Shown here one piece after another: positions 5,421 to 6,905 of a DNA stretch of 6,905 nt. Source of the stretch: Pyrinomonadaceae bacterium (lineage in GTDB: Bacteria > Acidobacteriota > Blastocatellia > Pyrinomonadales > Pyrinomonadaceae); assembly GCA_025929655.1 (NCBI GenBank), contig JAICPV010000117.1, positions 1 to 6,905 of the forward strand, given 5' to 3'. A program made the translations under genes and the position numbers. The notes below the pieces were generated by a model that ran no database searches, was not told the DNA's origin, and saw only the letters and a list, made by a program, of their open reading frames with translations. Every line of letters begins with the position of its first letter. The stretch's first letter is position 1.

Positions 5421-6394
5421 GCTGATGCTGCTGAAGAACTGCGAAATTCCGCCGCAACATCATTGATGATGTCATCGAGCGTTCGGGTTGGCTGGTAACC
5501 GACCAAACGCTTAGCTTTCGAAAGGCTTGGAACGCGCCTGCGCATGTCCTCGAAGCCGTCGCCGTAAGCTTCTTCGTATGGAATGAATTTGATCTCGCTG
5601 GAGCTGCCCGTGATGGTAATTGCTTTATCAGCAAGGCCAAGGATCGAAACTTCGTCGTCGTTGCCGAGATTGATGACCTGCCCAAAACATTCCGGCGTTT
5701 CGAGCACCTTCACCAGGCCTCCGACCACATCGTGCACGTGCCCGAAACACCGCTGTTGCGTGCCGTCGCCGTGAACGGTGATCGTCTCATTCTTCATTGC
5801 GGCGTGCACGAAACGCGGCACGACCATTCCGTACTGGCCGGTCTGCCGAGGCCCGACGGTGTTGAACAACCGAACGACAACAACCGGCAGACGCGTTTCC
5901 TTCCAGTGAGCCAGAGCGAGGAACTCGTCCAGCGTTTTGGCACAAGCATAAGCCCAGCGATGTTTGTCGGTTGCACCTGTTAGAAGGTCGTCGTCTTCAG
6001 AAAACGGTATAGTTGCACCCTTTCCGTAGACCTCCGAAGTGCTGGGGATCAATACCCTTTTGCGATACCGCGAACAAAACTTCAAAATGACATCCGTTCC
6101 GTGAAAGATCGTCTCGATCGTCTTCACCGGCTGCTCCATGATCAAACGCACGCCGACAGCACTCGCCATGTGGTAAACGCGATCCGTCTCGCGGATCAGC
6201 TCTTCCATTAGACGCTGATTGAGAACCGTGTCGATGATCAAGCGGAAGTTTACATTCCCCTCGAGATGCGCGACGTTCGAATAGCGGCCCGTCGAAAGGT
6301 CATCAATGACCGTTATTTCATTTCCGTCTTTTATCAGGCGGTCCGCCAAATGGCTGCCGACAAATCCGGCCCCGCCGGTGATGAGGATCTTCAT
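5417..6394 (-). CDS. Extended-SDR NAD-dependent nucleotide-sugar epimerase/dehydratase
   Basis: A 325-residue cytoplasmic NAD(P)-binding enzyme of the extended short-chain dehydrogenase/reductase class, of the GalE / UDP-glucuronate-modifying type. The Rossmann motif TGGAGFVGS is at residues 6-14 and an acidic NAD-binding pair (DD) at 31-32. STSEVYG is at 118-124, the catalytic YxxxK at Tyr149-Lys153 (YACAK), RLFNTVGPRQ at 175-184, and a substrate-side motif GDGTQQRCF at 209-217. The C-terminal GFEDMRRRVP (280-289) is typical of NDP-sugar epimerases. Length is normal. The exact substrate cannot be told; UDP-glucose, UDP-glucuronate or UDP-GlcNAc derivatives are possible. The ATG at 6394 is chosen because MKILITGG is the usual N-terminus; a TTG at 6409 is possible. 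It lies 65 bases after the decarboxylase gene and overlaps the next gene by four bases, so all three are probably one operon for surface sugars. Confidence 0.88.
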   Translation of the reverse strand: MKILITGGAGFVGSHLADRLIKDGNEITVIDDLSTGRYSNVAHLEGNVNFRLIIDTVLNQRLMEELIRETDRVYHMASAVGVRLIMEQPVKTIETIFHGTDVILKFCSRYRKRVLIPSTSEVYGKGATIPFSEDDDLLTGATDKHRWAYACAKTLDEFLALAHWKETRLPVVVVRLFNTVGPRQTGQYGMVVPRFVHAAMKNETITVHGDGTQQRCFGHVHDVVGGLVKVLETPECFGQVINLGNDDEVSILGLADKAITITGSSSEIKFIPYEEAYGDGFEDMRRRVPSLSKAKRLVGYQPTRTLDDIINDVAAEFRSSSAASA

Positions 6395-6403
6395 AATGAT
6401 TAA

Positions 6404-6419
6404 TTGCAAGCGCCTGCAA
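6404..6419. repeat. Near-perfect 16-bp palindrome upstream of the epimerase start
   Basis: TTGCAAGCGCCTGCAA is palindromic apart from one mismatched pair. It lies nine bases before the epimerase ATG. In the mRNA it would fold as a short stem (UUGCAG / UUGCAA, with one G-U pair) and a GCGC loop. It could be an operator, a translational control hairpin, or chance. Confidence 0.3.
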
Positions 6420-6459
6420 GTTGATTGGGCTTAATCGGGACTTGATAGTTAGGCCCTTG

Positions 6460-6905
6460 CTAACGCGCTGGCTTCTGCAAATGTCCCGTCAGCTCAGCAA
6501 AATATTCTGAAGTACGCCGCAAGCCATCAGAAAGAGGGACCTTCGGCTCCCACTTTAACAACTTCTTAGCTCGCTCGATATTCGGCCGACGCTGTTTGGG
6601 ATCGTCCGCGGGCAGCGGCAAATATTTGATCTTTATATCTTTGCCTGTCGCCTTTGACACCTCGTCGGCAAGCTCGTTCATCGTGAATTCGCCTGGATTG
6701 CCGAGGTTCACGGGCAAATGGATGTCCTCGCCTTCAGCATTCATCAGGCGGATGATCCCGTCGACCAGATCGCTGACGTAACAGAATGAGCGCGTCTGTG
6801 TGCCGTCGCCGTATACCGTCAACTTTTCACCGCGAAGCGCCTGTACGATAAAGTTCGAAACCACCCGCCCGTCGTTTTCCAGCATTCGTTCGCCGTAGGT
6901 GTTAA
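6460..6905 (-). CDS. UDP-glucuronate decarboxylase (UDP-xylose synthase)-like SDR, C-terminal part
   Basis: The C-terminal 148 or so residues of an extended-SDR enzyme; the N-terminal Rossmann half and catalytic Tyr/Lys lie beyond the right edge. The frame is open to base 6905 and reads NTYGERMLENDGRVVSNF at the edge. It continues with QALRGEKLTVYGDGTQTR, then SFCYVSDLVDGI, PVNLGNPGEFTMNELA, YLPLPADDPKQRRPNIERAK and W-x-P. This run is very characteristic of UDP-glucuronic acid decarboxylases, which make UDP-xylose from UDP-glucuronate for surface polysaccharide or lipopolysaccharide. The internal ATG at 6885 is a residue within the protein, not the start. It is followed by the second SDR gene on the same strand after 65 bases. 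Confidence 0.9.
   Translation of the reverse strand, partial: NTYGERMLENDGRVVSNFIVQALRGEKLTVYGDGTQTRSFCYVSDLVDGIIRLMNAEGEDIHLPVNLGNPGEFTMNELADEVSKATGKDIKIKYLPLPADDPKQRRPNIERAKKLLKWEPKVPLSDGLRRTSEYFAELTGHLQKPAR

Noticed and set aside
1..6905. CRISPR array, transposon ends, tRNA or rRNA
   Set aside because: No regularly spaced repeats, transposase motifs, terminal inverted repeats or recognisable RNA genes were seen on either strand.

Overview
The window has moderate GC content, dense gene packing and 4-bp start/stop overlaps. Eight of the genes are complete. purH runs off the left edge and a nucleotide-sugar decarboxylase runs off the right edge. The gene set fits a Gram-negative-type environmental bacterium: a lipoprotein with SH3-like domains, an M61-type secreted peptidase, a stand-alone small Smr protein, a DUF6941-type protein and a carboxypeptidase-regulatory-like secreted protein. 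I suspect Acidobacteriota (Blastocatellia-like). That is inference from gene families and style; no rRNA or other phylogenetic marker except a PurH fragment is present. Very few start codons have a recognisable Shine-Dalgarno sequence.

Layout. 1-399 (minus): N-terminal 133 residues of PurH, with a candidate promoter and a leader hairpin just upstream. 400-605: mostly non-coding, with one possible 25-residue membrane peptide on the minus strand. 606-3519 (plus): a three-gene, translationally coupled run. It comprises an exported M61-type metallopeptidase, a lipoprotein with two SH3-like domains (ATGA overlap) and a small Smr-domain protein (GTGA overlap). 3516-3770 (minus): a one-helix membrane protein with a coiled coil, whose stop codon overlaps the Smr stop codon head-on. 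3771-3862: divergent promoter region. 3863-4294 (plus): a DUF6941-type protein, followed by a strong bidirectional terminator (4310-4350). 4364-4684 (minus): a highly hydrophilic, probably disordered protein with its own candidate promoter. 4806-6905 (minus): a surface-polysaccharide type run read right to left. It holds UDP-glucuronate decarboxylase-like SDR (partial), then a second extended SDR nucleotide-sugar epimerase, then, overlapping by ATGA, an exported protein with two carboxypeptidase-regulatory-like beta-sandwich domains.

The most notable observation is in that last gene. Its second beta-sandwich domain is cut by an in-frame TGA (4941-4943). The same frame then continues for 44 sensible codons (4809-4940) that look like the missing half of the domain, ending at a TAA at 4806-4808. 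This points to a recent nonsense mutation, a sequencing error or stop-codon readthrough. I found no CRISPR array, transposon, prophage, tRNA or rRNA, and nothing I would call a clearly novel defence or biosynthetic system. The window is mostly housekeeping and cell-envelope genes.
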